39,960 bases of DNA. It comes from an uncultured Lachnospiraceae bacterium (GTDB taxonomy: Bacteria > Bacillota > Clostridia > Lachnospirales > Lachnospiraceae). Where the stretch lies: assembly GCA_902786365.1 (NCBI GenBank), contig CADACD010000021.1, forward strand, positions 1 to 39,960, written 5' to 3'. The translations under genes were made by a program, and so were the position numbers. Under the pieces are notes generated by a model. The model had not been told where the DNA came from. It did no database searches and saw nothing but the letters and a program-made list of their open reading frames with translations. Positions 1-10,802 of the stretch are shown piece by piece (the stretch's first letter is position 1; the number at the start of each line of letters is the position of its first letter).

Positions 1-316
1 TTTCTCATGCAATTTTTTCGTTCCACGGATAATATTTACTTTTCAAAGTACTTGCCAGAGTTTAGCTGGCATGAACTACTCAAGATTCCGAGAGTTCATT
101 ATATAGTAGTAGTGTTTAGAGACCCTCTCCAAGGTCTGTAAATGCTTCGTAAATCATAGTCCTTTCTTTACCTTTTCTATCAGGTTGGCTATGATATTGG
201 AGATGCTGTGGACCAGTATCACCTCGCTACCACTTGATGGTTACAGAAAGTGTCCGGACACAATCTCTTTGTATGATTGTTAATCAGTTAGTACCGCATG
301 ACGGTTTATTTAGATT
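1..316 (+). other. Non-coding end of a degraded IS110-family element
   Basis: No plausible gene is present here. The stretch lies directly upstream of a recognisable IS110 transposase N-terminus (317-486), so it is probably the element's left non-coding end. It contains short inverted repeats, for example GCCAG/CTGGC around 54-70. IS110 elements encode their guide ('bridge') RNA in such a non-coding end. Whether that RNA is still recognisable here cannot be told by eye. The left boundary lies outside the window. Confidence 0.4.
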
Positions 317-486
317 TACGTAGGTATCGATGTTGCAAAAGATCTCACAATTGCTGTATCACAAACACAGATGGTGAGGTTCTTTTCAAAACCTTCACCT
401 TTCCAAACAATCTGGACTGATTCTCAGATCTGTATCAAAAAATCAAATCCGTTATGGAAGATGTAGACAATGTAAAAGTTTTTTAT
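317..486 (+). pseudogene. IS110-family transposase, N-terminal fragment (DEDD domain), broken
   Basis: The first reading frame gives YVGIDVAKD, the start of the RuvC-like DEDD domain, in which the Asp is the first catalytic acid. After a frameshift near 370 the text continues DGEVLFKTFTFPNNLD. An in-frame TGA follows, and then FSDLYQKIKSVMED. The order and spacing match the N-terminus of IS110/IS1111 transposases. The rest of the protein is missing. With at least one frameshift and one stop this is a dead fragment. A C-terminal IS110 fragment occurs at 34618-35055, but nothing shows that the two came from one copy. Confidence 0.75.
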
Positions 487-700
487 AAAATCCCCCACTT
501 TTTATCAAAAAACAAACACTTGACAAATCCAACGAAAAATGCGGCTCTTCGCACCCTTAATCAAAAGTTAAATATTTTGTCAAAAAAATGTATTAATGGC
601 ATAATAACACAATTAGCAATATTTGTAAATACGTTATCTGTGATTTAAAACATTTTTTTCAATACTTTTTGTCGACAAAAATCGACAAACCAAATTTGAG
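487..700. repeat. AT-rich spacer with IS21-like terminal repeats
   Basis: No gene is visible. At 671-689 the motif TCGACAAA occurs twice, about 10 bp apart. Closely spaced repeats of this sort are usual at the ends of IS21-family elements, and an IS21 transposase fragment begins about 200 bp downstream. This probably marks the left end of a decayed IS21 copy. A 64-residue open frame at 454-648 lacks a ribosome site and recognisable features. Confidence 0.35.
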
Positions 701-879
701 ATATAATCCTTTTAAAAAAAGTATCAAACAATTTTAGAGATAACATTGGTGAAAATTACCGGCATTAGATTATATGGCGAGACAGGATTTATTGGAAATG
801 TGTATAGGAATTATGAATCATGAATGAGGAAAAAATGAGTAAAAATGCAGGAAAATTCTATCCGATATTTTTGATTTTT

Positions 880-1330
880 TACTACAGGAAAGTTCTATGG
901 CAGTATCTTGTGGATAACCACGGCTTTACAAGTGTTTATTGTAACTTTTGTCATTGCCTTAGAAAATACCCCGAATTCGATTCATATTTCAAAAAAGGAA
1001 GACCTTCAAATAATAACAAGGTCACAATCGATTAATGTAAACATTTTCGTCTTACTTCTTTCATACTCAAGATTCCAGGTTTTTAGAGTTTCTCTTTCAA
1101 AAACTCAGGATATACTCTTTTCATTTCTTGATGATGCATTTGAAACATTTGGCGGTGTTCCAGATGAGATAGTTACGGATAACATGAAAACTGTTATGGA
1201 TGAAGCAAGAACGAAATGCTCTGCGGGCAAAGTAAATAATAAGTTTCAGCAATTCGCTGATGATTACGATTTTAAAGTACGACCATGTATTGCAGGACAT
1301 CCTCATACCAAAGCTTATGTAAAGATTAAC
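880..1330 (+). pseudogene. IS21-family transposase (IstA) fragment
   Basis: One frame from about 1035 reads through an RNase H-like transposase core: VNIFVLLLSYSRFQVFRVS, then LDDAFETFGGVPDEIVTDNMK, then KVRPCIAGHPHTKA. These are the hallmark stretches of IstA, where the DN pair of VTDNMK belongs to the catalytic core. The N-terminal helix-turn-helix region is not readable (stops and frame changes at 770-1030). The homology stops after HTKA, where the frame runs into unrelated residues. No istB follows. It is an inactive internal remnant. Confidence 0.8.
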
Positions 1331-1417
1331 ATAACAAAGCAATTCTGTGAAGCAGTGAAGCATGGAATTTTCATTCCGGCAGACAGGATAGACCATTTCA
1401 GCTGACAGATAGCCGAT

Positions 1418-1744
1418 ATGGCAAAAGGCATGGAACAGCCGATATTATCCTCTGTTTTATGGTGGATTATCCGGGTGGGGATACCGTTATCAGCCAATTT
1501 GTTAGTCATTGCCTTTTTTATCATTTTGATAAAGCGGTATGGTCGGAGTTTATGGAAAAAGGGAATCAGCCGATGGAACTGTTCCCTGTCCGCAATGATA
1601 CTTTGCTTATTTGTCTTTTGCGGGGATTATGTGAAAGTGATACTCTACCTTAACCTTGTAATAATCTGGCTCATTCTGGATTTAGCCCTAATCGGCATAA
1701 CATGGTACAGATATGTATGTGATGAATATAGAGGGAGAAAATAA
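1418..1744 (+). CDS. Small orphan membrane protein
   Basis: An open frame of 108 residues with two strongly hydrophobic stretches: roughly residues 10-40 (VLWWIIRVGIPLSANLLVIA) and 65-100 (VILYLNLVIIWLILDLALIG). The second ends in a Trp/Tyr/Arg-rich cytoplasmic-looking tail. I do not recognise a family. The ribosome site is weak. The gene follows the IS21 fragment directly and could be a leftover of a mobile element or the tail of a larger membrane gene. It is one of the few plus-strand open frames here, which lowers confidence that it is expressed. Confidence 0.35.
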   Translation: MAKGMEQPILSSVLWWIIRVGIPLSANLLVIAFFIILIKRYGRSLWKKGISRWNCSLSAMILCLFVFCGDYVKVILYLNLVIIWLILDLALIGITWYRYVCDEYRGRK

Positions 1745-1779
1745 AAAAAAGAGAGGGTTCAAAACTATGCATCCTCTCT
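1743..1779 (-). terminator. Rho-independent terminator (minus strand)
   Basis: A seven-base-pair inverted repeat (AGAGAGG / CCTCTCT, arms 1750-1756 and 1773-1779) is followed in the minus direction by eight consecutive T. It ends transcription from the cupin / AraC remnants. Confidence 0.7.
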
Positions 1780-1919
1780 CCTGTGGCTGTTATTAGTTGT
1801 TAAGTAAATGAGAATTTGATAATTGGGATTTCTTTGTCTGGTCAAATTCTTCACAGTTACTTCTAGTATTTGTAAAATGAATTTCACCATATTAAACCTC
1901 GCTAAATTGTGAAATAATA

Positions 1920-2318
1920 TCAGCATAGTGCTGGCATGAATTTTGCAAATAAATATAGTCCATCTTCTCCTGCATGAACTTCGTGATGAACTTTAGATGG
2001 CATAACAGAAATCACTCACGGAATATATTCTATTTTATGTCCATCATTTATACAAGTACCTTTTCCAGCAACCACCTCATGTGTTTCCAACTGTGGATCA
2101 TGTATATGATCAAGAATACTCTTTCCAGGTGCAATCCTAACAAGATGAAAACTATAGGCTCCTCCTGTTTCTTTAGATGTAACAATGTGCTTTAATTCAA
2201 CTCCTTCAAAGGTCGGATGCTTTGACCATGGAATTTCCTTAAATTGTATAGTTATTCCTGGGATTTCAAATCGTCCTTCATTAAATTCTTCAAAAACTAC
2301 GTTTTCCATAATAATCAC
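1920..2318 (-). pseudogene. Cupin-domain protein interrupted by an in-frame TGA
   Basis: Read from the ATG at 2318, or the one at 2309, this is a small single-domain cupin. It has the metal-site pattern HIHDPQLETHEVVAGKG in the first motif and PSKVHHEVHAGEDGLYLFAKF in the second. The frame is the same on both sides of one TGA codon after IEYIP, at 2016-2018. Full length would be about 132 residues, usual for such cupins. The second metal-binding motif lies after the stop, so the truncated product should be non-functional. A GGA-to-TGA change would explain it. An AraC-family fragment lies just upstream in the same direction, suggesting a former sensor/target pair. Confidence 0.75.
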
Positions 2319-2354
2319 CCTTTCTACATTTGATAGGATGATAATAACAAATAA

Positions 2355-2620
2355 TCAGTCACCAGCATTGGATAAAATTGCGGAGTTTATGAATTGCTCA
2401 GGTGATATTCCAACCTGTTTTTTGAATACTCTGTCCAGATGGCTTTGATCACAAAACCCGACCATCTGTGCTACATCAATAACTTTATATCCTTGCCTTA
2501 GAAGTTGTTGAGATTTACGAATCCGACATTGCATCTGAAACTTATGCGGTGTAAGTCCATTTTCGTCAGAAAACTTTCTTATCAAATGATAAGGACTAAT
2601 ATTGATTATTAAGCATATTT
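2355..2620 (-). pseudogene. AraC-family regulator, C-terminal DNA-binding fragment
   Basis: The readable part contains the two helix-turn-helix segments of AraC/XylS proteins: SPYHLIRKFSDENGLTPHKF, then VIDVAQMVGFCDQSHLDRVF, then FKKQVGISPEQF. Coding similarity starts about 35 nt upstream of the first possible Met and then runs into a stop at about 2618. The N-terminal sensing domain, about 150-180 residues in intact members, is therefore missing. It sits immediately upstream of the broken cupin gene. It is most likely a non-functional remnant, though a DNA-binding-only peptide of about 76 residues could be made. Confidence 0.7.
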
Positions 2621-2641
2621 TCTAAATGAGCAAATAAATTA

Positions 2642-2676
2642 AGCCGTAACCCCTCAAATCATAAGGGATTACGGCT
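2642..2676 (-). terminator. Terminator of tuf
   Basis: An inverted repeat of about 13 bp with one mismatch (AGCCGTAA... / ...TTACGGCT) begins 36 nt after the tuf stop codon. It is followed in the minus direction by a T-rich stretch. Confidence 0.8.
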
Positions 2677-2712
2677 ATAAAGTTTCAATTCTTATTGATA
2701 TCGTGTTATAGA

Positions 2713-3906
2713 TTACTCGATAATTGTAGCAACCTTACCAGAACCAACTGTTCTACCACCTTCACGGATAGCGAATCCAAGACCCTGCTCCATAGCGATT
2801 GGGTGGATGAGTTCTACTGTCATCTCTACGTTATCACCTGGCATGCACATTTCTGTACCTTCTGGTAACTGGCAAACACCTGTAACGTCTGTTGTTCTGA
2901 AGTAGAACTGTGGACGATAGTTGTTGAAGAATGGTGTATGACGACCACCTTCATCTTTTGTTAAAACGTAAACCTGAGCTGTAAATTTCTTGTGGCATGT
3001 TACTGAACCTGGTTTAGCGATAACCTGACCTCTTTCGATATCTGTTCTCTGAACACCACGAAGAAGAGCACCGATGTTATCACCAGCCTGAGCCTCATCA
3101 AGAAGCTTTCTGAACATCTCGATACCTGTTACAACTGTCTTACGTATATCTTCATGTACACCAAGGATTTCAACTTCATCGTTAAGGTGAAGTGTTCCTC
3201 TTTCTACTCTACCTGTAGCAACTGTACCACGACCTGTGATTGTGAATACGTCCTCAACTGGCATTAAGAAAGGCTTATCTGTATCTCTCTCTGGATCTGG
3301 AATCCACTCATCAACTGCAGCCATAAGCTCCATGATCTTATCGCCCCATTCTCCTGTTGGATCCTCAAGAGCTTTAAGAGCTGAACCCTGGATGATTGGT
3401 GTATCATCACCTGGGAACTCATATTCATTTAATAAGTCTCTGATGTCCATCTCAACTAACTCAAGAAGTTCATCATCATCAACCATATCACACTTGTTCA
3501 TGAAAACAACGATGTATGGAACACCTACCTGACGAGAAAGTAAGATGTGCTCTTTTGTCTGAGCCATAACACCGTCAGTAGCAGCAACAACGAGGATAGC
3601 ACCGTCCATCTGAGCAGCACCTGTGATCATGTTCTTAACGTAGTCAGCATGACCTGGGCAGTCAACGTGTGCATAATGTCTGTTCTCTGTCTCATACTCA
3701 ACGTGAGCTGTAGAGATTGTGATACCTCTTTCTCTTTCTTCTGGAGCTTTATCGATGTTCTCGAAATCAACAGCTGCGTTACCAGCTACTCTTTCAGAAA
3801 GTGTCTTTGTGATAGCTGCTGTTAAAGTTGTTTTACCATGGTCAACGTGACCGATTGTACCGATATTACAATGTGGTTTAGTTCTTTCAAATTTAGCTTT
3901 AGCCAT
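2713..3906 (-). CDS. tuf: Elongation factor Tu
   Basis: A complete 397-residue EF-Tu, the GTPase that delivers aminoacyl-tRNA to the ribosomal A site. The GTP-binding motifs are all present: GHVDHGKT (residues 19-26), DCPGH, and NKCD. Domains II and III follow ([13 protein letters not shown] and the C-terminal [13 protein letters not shown]). The start has AAGGAGG about ten bases upstream. It lies 355 bp downstream of fusA but has its own strong promoter (3974-4002) and terminator, so it can be made independently of the str operon. Only one tuf copy is in view. Confidence 0.98.
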   Translation of the reverse strand: MAKAKFERTKPHCNIGTIGHVDHGKTTLTAAITKTLSERVAGNAAVDFENIDKAPEERERGITISTAHVEYETENRHYAHVDCPGHADYVKNMITGAAQMDGAILVVAATDGVMAQTKEHILLSRQVGVPYIVVFMNKCDMVDDDELLELVEMDIRDLLNEYEFPGDDTPIIQGSALKALEDPTGEWGDKIMELMAAVDEWIPDPERDTDKPFLMPVEDVFTITGRGTVATGRVERGTLHLNDEVEILGVHEDIRKTVVTGIEMFRKLLDEAQAGDNIGALLRGVQRTDIERGQVIAKPGSVTCHKKFTAQVYVLTKDEGGRHTPFFNNYRPQFYFRTTDVTGVCQLPEGTEMCMPGDNVEMTVELIHPIAMEQGLGFAIREGGRTVGSGKVATIIE

Positions 3907-3944
3907 TTTGTGTAAATCCTCCTTACAAATCTCTTAATTTTTGA

Positions 3945-3962
3945 TATGCCCGTTACGGGCTC
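3945..3962 (-). other. Short hairpin in the tuf leader
   Basis: The near-palindrome GCCCGTTACGGGC lies in the 5' untranslated region of tuf, between the -10 box and the ribosome site. It could fold into a 5-6 bp hairpin. Its function is unknown; mRNA stabilisation is possible. Confidence 0.4.
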
Positions 3963-3973
3963 GGCTATTTAGA

Positions 3974-4002
3974 ATTATATTGCATTCTTGTTATAATTTC
4001 AA
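3974..4002 (-). promoter_or_regulatory. tuf promoter
   Basis: In the minus direction: -35 TTGAAA (3997-4002), a 17-bp spacer, and a perfect -10 TATAAT (3974-3979). The leader is about 60 nt. Confidence 0.85.
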
Positions 4003-4053
4003 GTATTATTTTACCATAAATTACCAACTTTTATGCATATTTTCTTACTTTTG

Positions 4054-4083
4054 CATTTGTGAGAGCAAAAACTCTCACAAATG
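4054..4083. terminator. Perfect 12-bp inverted repeat between fusA and tuf
   Basis: The arms CATTTGTGAGAG and CTCTCACAAATG are perfectly complementary around a 6-nt A/T loop. It lies about 180 nt after the fusA stop and about 50 nt upstream of the tuf -35 box. A long T-run is missing on either side, so it may be a weak terminator of the str operon, an mRNA 3'-end stabiliser, or a protein-binding site for tuf control. Confidence 0.5.
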
Positions 4084-4260
4084 TATCCGTAATATTTATC
4101 TTTTGTGTCAATTTTTATATAGTTGATTTATCAATCAAATCTTTTGTTATTCAATTTAACTTCTGAAATCCAAATATTTTGAATTGCTATTTATCTTCTG
4201 TGTTCTGATTGGTTGCATGTGCTTAAATCAGATTCATATATTCATTTTAATTCACGAAAA

Positions 4261-6378
4261 TTATTTTGCCTTTGTAGCAATAACCTTTTCCTGAACTGAC
4301 TTTGGAACCTGCTCATATTTCTCGAAAAACATAGAGTAGTTACCACGTCCCTGTGTCTTAGAACGTAAGTCTGTTGAGTAACCGAACATTTCTGCGAGCG
4401 GAACATAAGCTCTTACAATCTTTCCACCGCCTAAATCGTCCATACCTTCGATACGTCCACGACGAGCGTTTACGTCACCGATTACATCACCCATGTATTC
4501 TTCTGGCATTGTTACTTCAACCTTCATGATAGGCTCAAGTAATACTGCATCACCTTTGTTCATAGCATCCTTGAATGCCATAGAACCTGCGATATGGAAT
4601 GCCATTTCTGATGAATCGACTTCATGGTAAGAACCATCAAATACAGTTGCGTGAACACCAAGTACAGGGAATCCTGCAAGAATACCTGCCTGAGCAGCTT
4701 CTTCGATACCCTCGCCAACAGCTGGGATATATTCCTTAGGAATAGCACCACCAACGATAGCTGACTCGAACTTGAATGTCTCTTCACCGTTTGGATCCAT
4801 TGGCTCAAAACGAACTTTACAATGTCCGTACTGACCACGACCACCTGACTGTTTTGCATACTTGCTGTCTACTTCAACAGTCTTTGTAAATGTCTCTTTA
4901 TATGCAACCTGAGGTGCACCAACATTAGCCTCTACCTTGAACTCACGAAGAAGTCTGTCTACGATAATCTCAAGGTGGAGCTCACCCATACCTGCGATAA
5001 TTGTCTGACCTGTTTCCTGATCTGTATGAGCACGGAATGTAGGATCTTCTTCAGCAAGTTTTGCTAAAGCTTCACCCATCTTGCCCTGACTATCCTTAGT
5101 CTTAGGCTCAATAGCAAGCTCTATAACAGGTTCTGGGAATTCCATAGACTCAAGAATAACAGGGTGCTGCTCATCACAGATTGTATCACCTGTTGTTGTA
5201 AACTTGAATCCAACTGCTGCCGCGATATCTCCAGAGTAAACCTTTGAAAGTTCTTCTCTCTTATTAGCATGCATCTGAAGAATACGTCCAACACGTTCCT
5301 TCTTATCTTTTGTAGCATTTAATACATATGAACCTGAGTTCATTGTACCAGAGTAAACTCTGAAGAATGCTAACTTACCAACGAATGGGTCTGCCATAAT
5401 CTTGAATGCTAATGCTGAGAATGGTTCATCATCTGAAGAATGTCTCTCAACTTCATTACCATCAAGGTCAACACCCTTAATTGCAGGGATGTCTGTTGGA
5501 GCCGGCATATATTCAAGGATAGCATCAAGAAGCTTCTGAACACCTTTGTTTCTGTAAGCTGAACCACAGCAAACAGGAATAGCTGTACATTCACATGTAG
5601 CTTTTCTTAATACTTTCTTCATTTCTTCTACTGTTGGCTCTTCGCCTTCGAAGAATTTTTCCATCAAATCATCATCTAACTCACAGATTTTCTCTACAAG
5701 TTCATCATGATATTCATTTGCCTGATCTTTCATATCTTCAGGGATTTCTGTAACTGTAATATCATCACCCTTATCATCATTGTAGATATAAGCCTGCATT
5801 TCAAATAAGTCAATGATTCCTTGGAATTCGTCTTCTTTACCGATTGGTAATTGAAGAACGATTGCATTTTTACCTAAACGTGTTCTAATCTGATCTACTG
5901 CTCCGTAGAAGTTAGCACCTAAGATATCCATCTTGTTGATGAATGCCATTCTAGGTACGTTGTAGGTGTCCGCCTGACGCCATACATTTTCAGACTGAGG
6001 TTCTACACCACCCTTAGCACAGAATACACCAACTGCGCCATCGAGTACACGGAGTGAACGCTCAACCTCAACTGTAAAGTCAACGTGTCCCGGTGTATCA
6101 ATGATATTGATACGATGCTCTAAAGCACCCGGAGCCGGCTTTGTTTCCTTCTCCAATGTCCAGTGACATGTTGTGGCTGCGGAAGTAATTGTAATACCTC
6201 TTTCCTGTTCCTGCTCCATCCAGTCCATTGTAGCAGTACCTTCATGAGTATCACCTATCTTATAGTTAACACCGGTATAGTAAAGAATACGCTCTGTAAG
6301 TGTAGTCTTACCAGCATCAATATGAGCCATAATACCGATATTTCTTGTTCTCTCTAATGGATATTGTCTTCCAGCCAA
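4261..6378 (-). CDS. fusA: Elongation factor G
   Basis: EF-G, the translocation GTPase. G motifs are visible: AHIDAGKTT, the effector region [18 protein letters not shown] and NKMD. Domain IV has [15 protein letters not shown] and domain V has [17 protein letters not shown] place the start at a TTG codon at 6378 (first residues after it: [14 protein letters not shown]). GAGGAGG lies just upstream of it, and this gives 705 residues, close to family length. A 14-residue upstream extension is open but has no ribosome site. It is the third gene of the str operon, 165 nt after rpsG. Confidence 0.97.
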   Translation of the reverse strand: MAGRQYPLERTRNIGIMAHIDAGKTTLTERILYYTGVNYKIGDTHEGTATMDWMEQEQERGITITSAATTCHWTLEKETKPAPGALEHRINIIDTPGHVDFTVEVERSLRVLDGAVGVFCAKGGVEPQSENVWRQADTYNVPRMAFINKMDILGANFYGAVDQIRTRLGKNAIVLQLPIGKEDEFQGIIDLFEMQAYIYNDDKGDDITVTEIPEDMKDQANEYHDELVEKICELDDDLMEKFFEGEEPTVEEMKKVLRKATCECTAIPVCCGSAYRNKGVQKLLDAILEYMPAPTDIPAIKGVDLDGNEVERHSSDDEPFSALAFKIMADPFVGKLAFFRVYSGTMNSGSYVLNATKDKKERVGRILQMHANKREELSKVYSGDIAAAVGFKFTTTGDTICDEQHPVILESMEFPEPVIELAIEPKTKDSQGKMGEALAKLAEEDPTFRAHTDQETGQTIIAGMGELHLEIIVDRLLREFKVEANVGAPQVAYKETFTKTVEVDSKYAKQSGGRGQYGHCKVRFEPMDPNGEETFKFESAIVGGAIPKEYIPAVGEGIEEAAQAGILAGFPVLGVHATVFDGSYHEVDSSEMAFHIAGSMAFKDAMNKGDAVLLEPIMKVEVTMPEEYMGDVIGDVNARRGRIEGMDDLGGGKIVRAYVPLAEMFGYSTDLRSKTQGRGNYSMFFEKYEQVPKSVQEKVIATKAK

Positions 6379-6543
6379 GGTTCTTCCTCCTCTATTATTT
6401 AATCTGAAGGTAATCATCATAACTTTTTATCTTTATATCTGATTCAAAAGTTACCTTGTCTTACCTTCCTCGCTGATTTCGAAAATAAATTTGTAATATC
6501 CGGCGATTATGCAACCCCGGTCGATACATTATCAATTCTGTAA

Positions 6544-7268
<725 letters not shown>

Positions 7269-7688
7269 CTATTTTGCGTCCTTTGGTCTCTTTGCACCAT
7301 ATTTAGAACGAGCCTGACGTCTCTTTGCAACACCTGCTGTATCAAGTGTACCTCTTACGATATGATATCTTGTACCTGGTAAGTCTTTTACTCTTCCACC
7401 ACGGATAAGTACAACACTATGCTCCTGAAGGTTGTGTCCTTCACCTGGGATATAGCTTGTTACTTCGATACCATTAGAAAGACGAACTCTGGCAATCTTT
7501 CTAAGAGCTGAGTTAGGCTTCTTAGGAGTAGCTGTCTTAACTGCTGTACATACACCTCTCTTCTGTGGAGAAGCTGTATCTGTTGCTTTCTTCTGTAAAG
7601 AGTTATAACCCTTTAAGAGTGCTGGTGCAGTTGATTTCTTTTCAGCTGTTTTTCTTCCTTTTCTAACTAACTGGTTAAATGTAGGCAT
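7269..7688 (-). CDS. rpsL: 30S ribosomal protein S12
   Basis: S12 of 139 residues, counted from the ATG at 7688 ([12 protein letters not shown]). An AGGAGGTGA site sits about eight bases upstream of it; a GTG nine bases earlier overlaps that site and is rejected. S12 controls decoding accuracy at the A site. The residues that determine streptomycin response are wild type: both lysines in [11 protein letters not shown] and the lysine in GGRVKDLPG. First gene of the str operon, with a strong promoter about 145 nt upstream. Confidence 0.98.
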   Translation of the reverse strand: MPTFNQLVRKGRKTAEKKSTAPALLKGYNSLQKKATDTASPQKRGVCTAVKTATPKKPNSALRKIARVRLSNGIEVTSYIPGEGHNLQEHSVVLIRGGRVKDLPGTRYHIVRGTLDTAGVAKRRQARSKYGAKRPKDAK

Positions 7689-7787
7689 TATTTTCACCTC
7701 CTGATTAGAATATTGTTTATAGATTTTATCTATGCCTACCTGCTATCATAAATCTGCTTGTCATTAGCACATTTATTACAGGCTAAA

Positions 7788-7825
7788 AGCGTACACCAAT
7801 AGTACTCTGCTATTTAATGCACGCT
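7788..7825 (-). other. Structured 5' end of the rpsL leader
   Basis: At the predicted transcript start, AGCGTGCA pairs with TGTACGCT (8 bp, one G-U pair), enclosing a second stem AATAG/CTATT. The RNA would begin with a two-tier hairpin about 100 nt upstream of the ribosome site. It may protect the 5' end or take part in regulation. I do not recognise it as a named leader family. Confidence 0.45.
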
Positions 7826-7830
7826 TCTTT

Positions 7831-7859
7831 ATTATAGCTTTACACTTTCCATGTGTCAA
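7831..7859 (-). promoter_or_regulatory. Promoter of the str operon
   Basis: In the minus direction, consensus TTGACA (7854-7859), a 17-bp spacer and consensus TATAAT (7831-7836). This is a perfect sigma-A promoter, as expected for ribosomal genes. Predicted start is near 7824. It lies 45 nt beyond the atpC stop codon. Confidence 0.93.
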
Positions 7860-7903
7860 GCACATTTTTACTTTTATTTACCTTTATTTTACCCATCAAA
7901 TCA

Positions 7904-8317
7904 TTAATGGAAATCAAATTTCTCTTTTCCTTTGATTCTTGCAATCGCTCTCGCAAGGCTTGCACTTGAAACATGATATTCCATAATACTCTGCTTCTGT
8001 TTCAATTGCTCTCTTGCACGCTCAAATGCTGCCTCTGCTCTGAACTTATCTATCTCTTCCGGTCTCTCCGCAGAATATACAAGCACAGTCGCCTTATTTT
8101 TTTCCATATTGATAAGACCATCTGACACGATTGCCACATGTGTATCACCATCAGGAGTTCTAAAACTTATCTCTCCTATCTCAATACTACATGTCATCGA
8201 CTCATGATGAGCCATTATCGCCATCTGTCCTCCATATCCCGGAAATATCAAAATTTCACATTCACCATCATAGAAAACTCTGTTACATGCTATAATTCTC
8301 AGTGTAAATGTATTCAT
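7904..8317 (-). CDS. atpC: ATP synthase epsilon subunit
   Basis: A 137-residue epsilon subunit of F1, part of the central stalk and an intrinsic inhibitor. The N-terminal beta-sandwich carries the usual FPGYGGQMAIMAHHESM segment. The C-terminal helical pair (AEAAFERAREQLKQKQ) is present, so the regulatory extension is not truncated. Last gene of the atp operon, about 100 nt after atpD. I saw no clear hairpin terminator before the str promoter, so some read-through into rpsL is possible. Confidence 0.95.
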   Translation of the reverse strand: MNTFTLRIIACNRVFYDGECEILIFPGYGGQMAIMAHHESMTCSIEIGEISFRTPDGDTHVAIVSDGLINMEKNKATVLVYSAERPEEIDKFRAEAAFERAREQLKQKQSIMEYHVSSASLARAIARIKGKEKFDFH

Positions 8318-8419
8318 ATCGGCACTATCCTTTCTATATCATTCAGAAACTTTCTGAAATTTTGCGTAATTTTCTGAACATATCAATTGCAAACGTTGCA
8401 TTACAACTCAAAAGCAACA

Positions 8420-10775
<2,356 letters not shown>

Positions 10776-10802
10776 ATTCCACCTCCATGCCGGTAACTAT
10801 CT

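Noticed and set aside
2016-2018. In-frame TGA of the cupin as a selenocysteine codon
   Set aside because: Cupins of this type have no catalytic Cys at this position, no obvious SECIS hairpin follows, and the neighbouring regulator is also broken.
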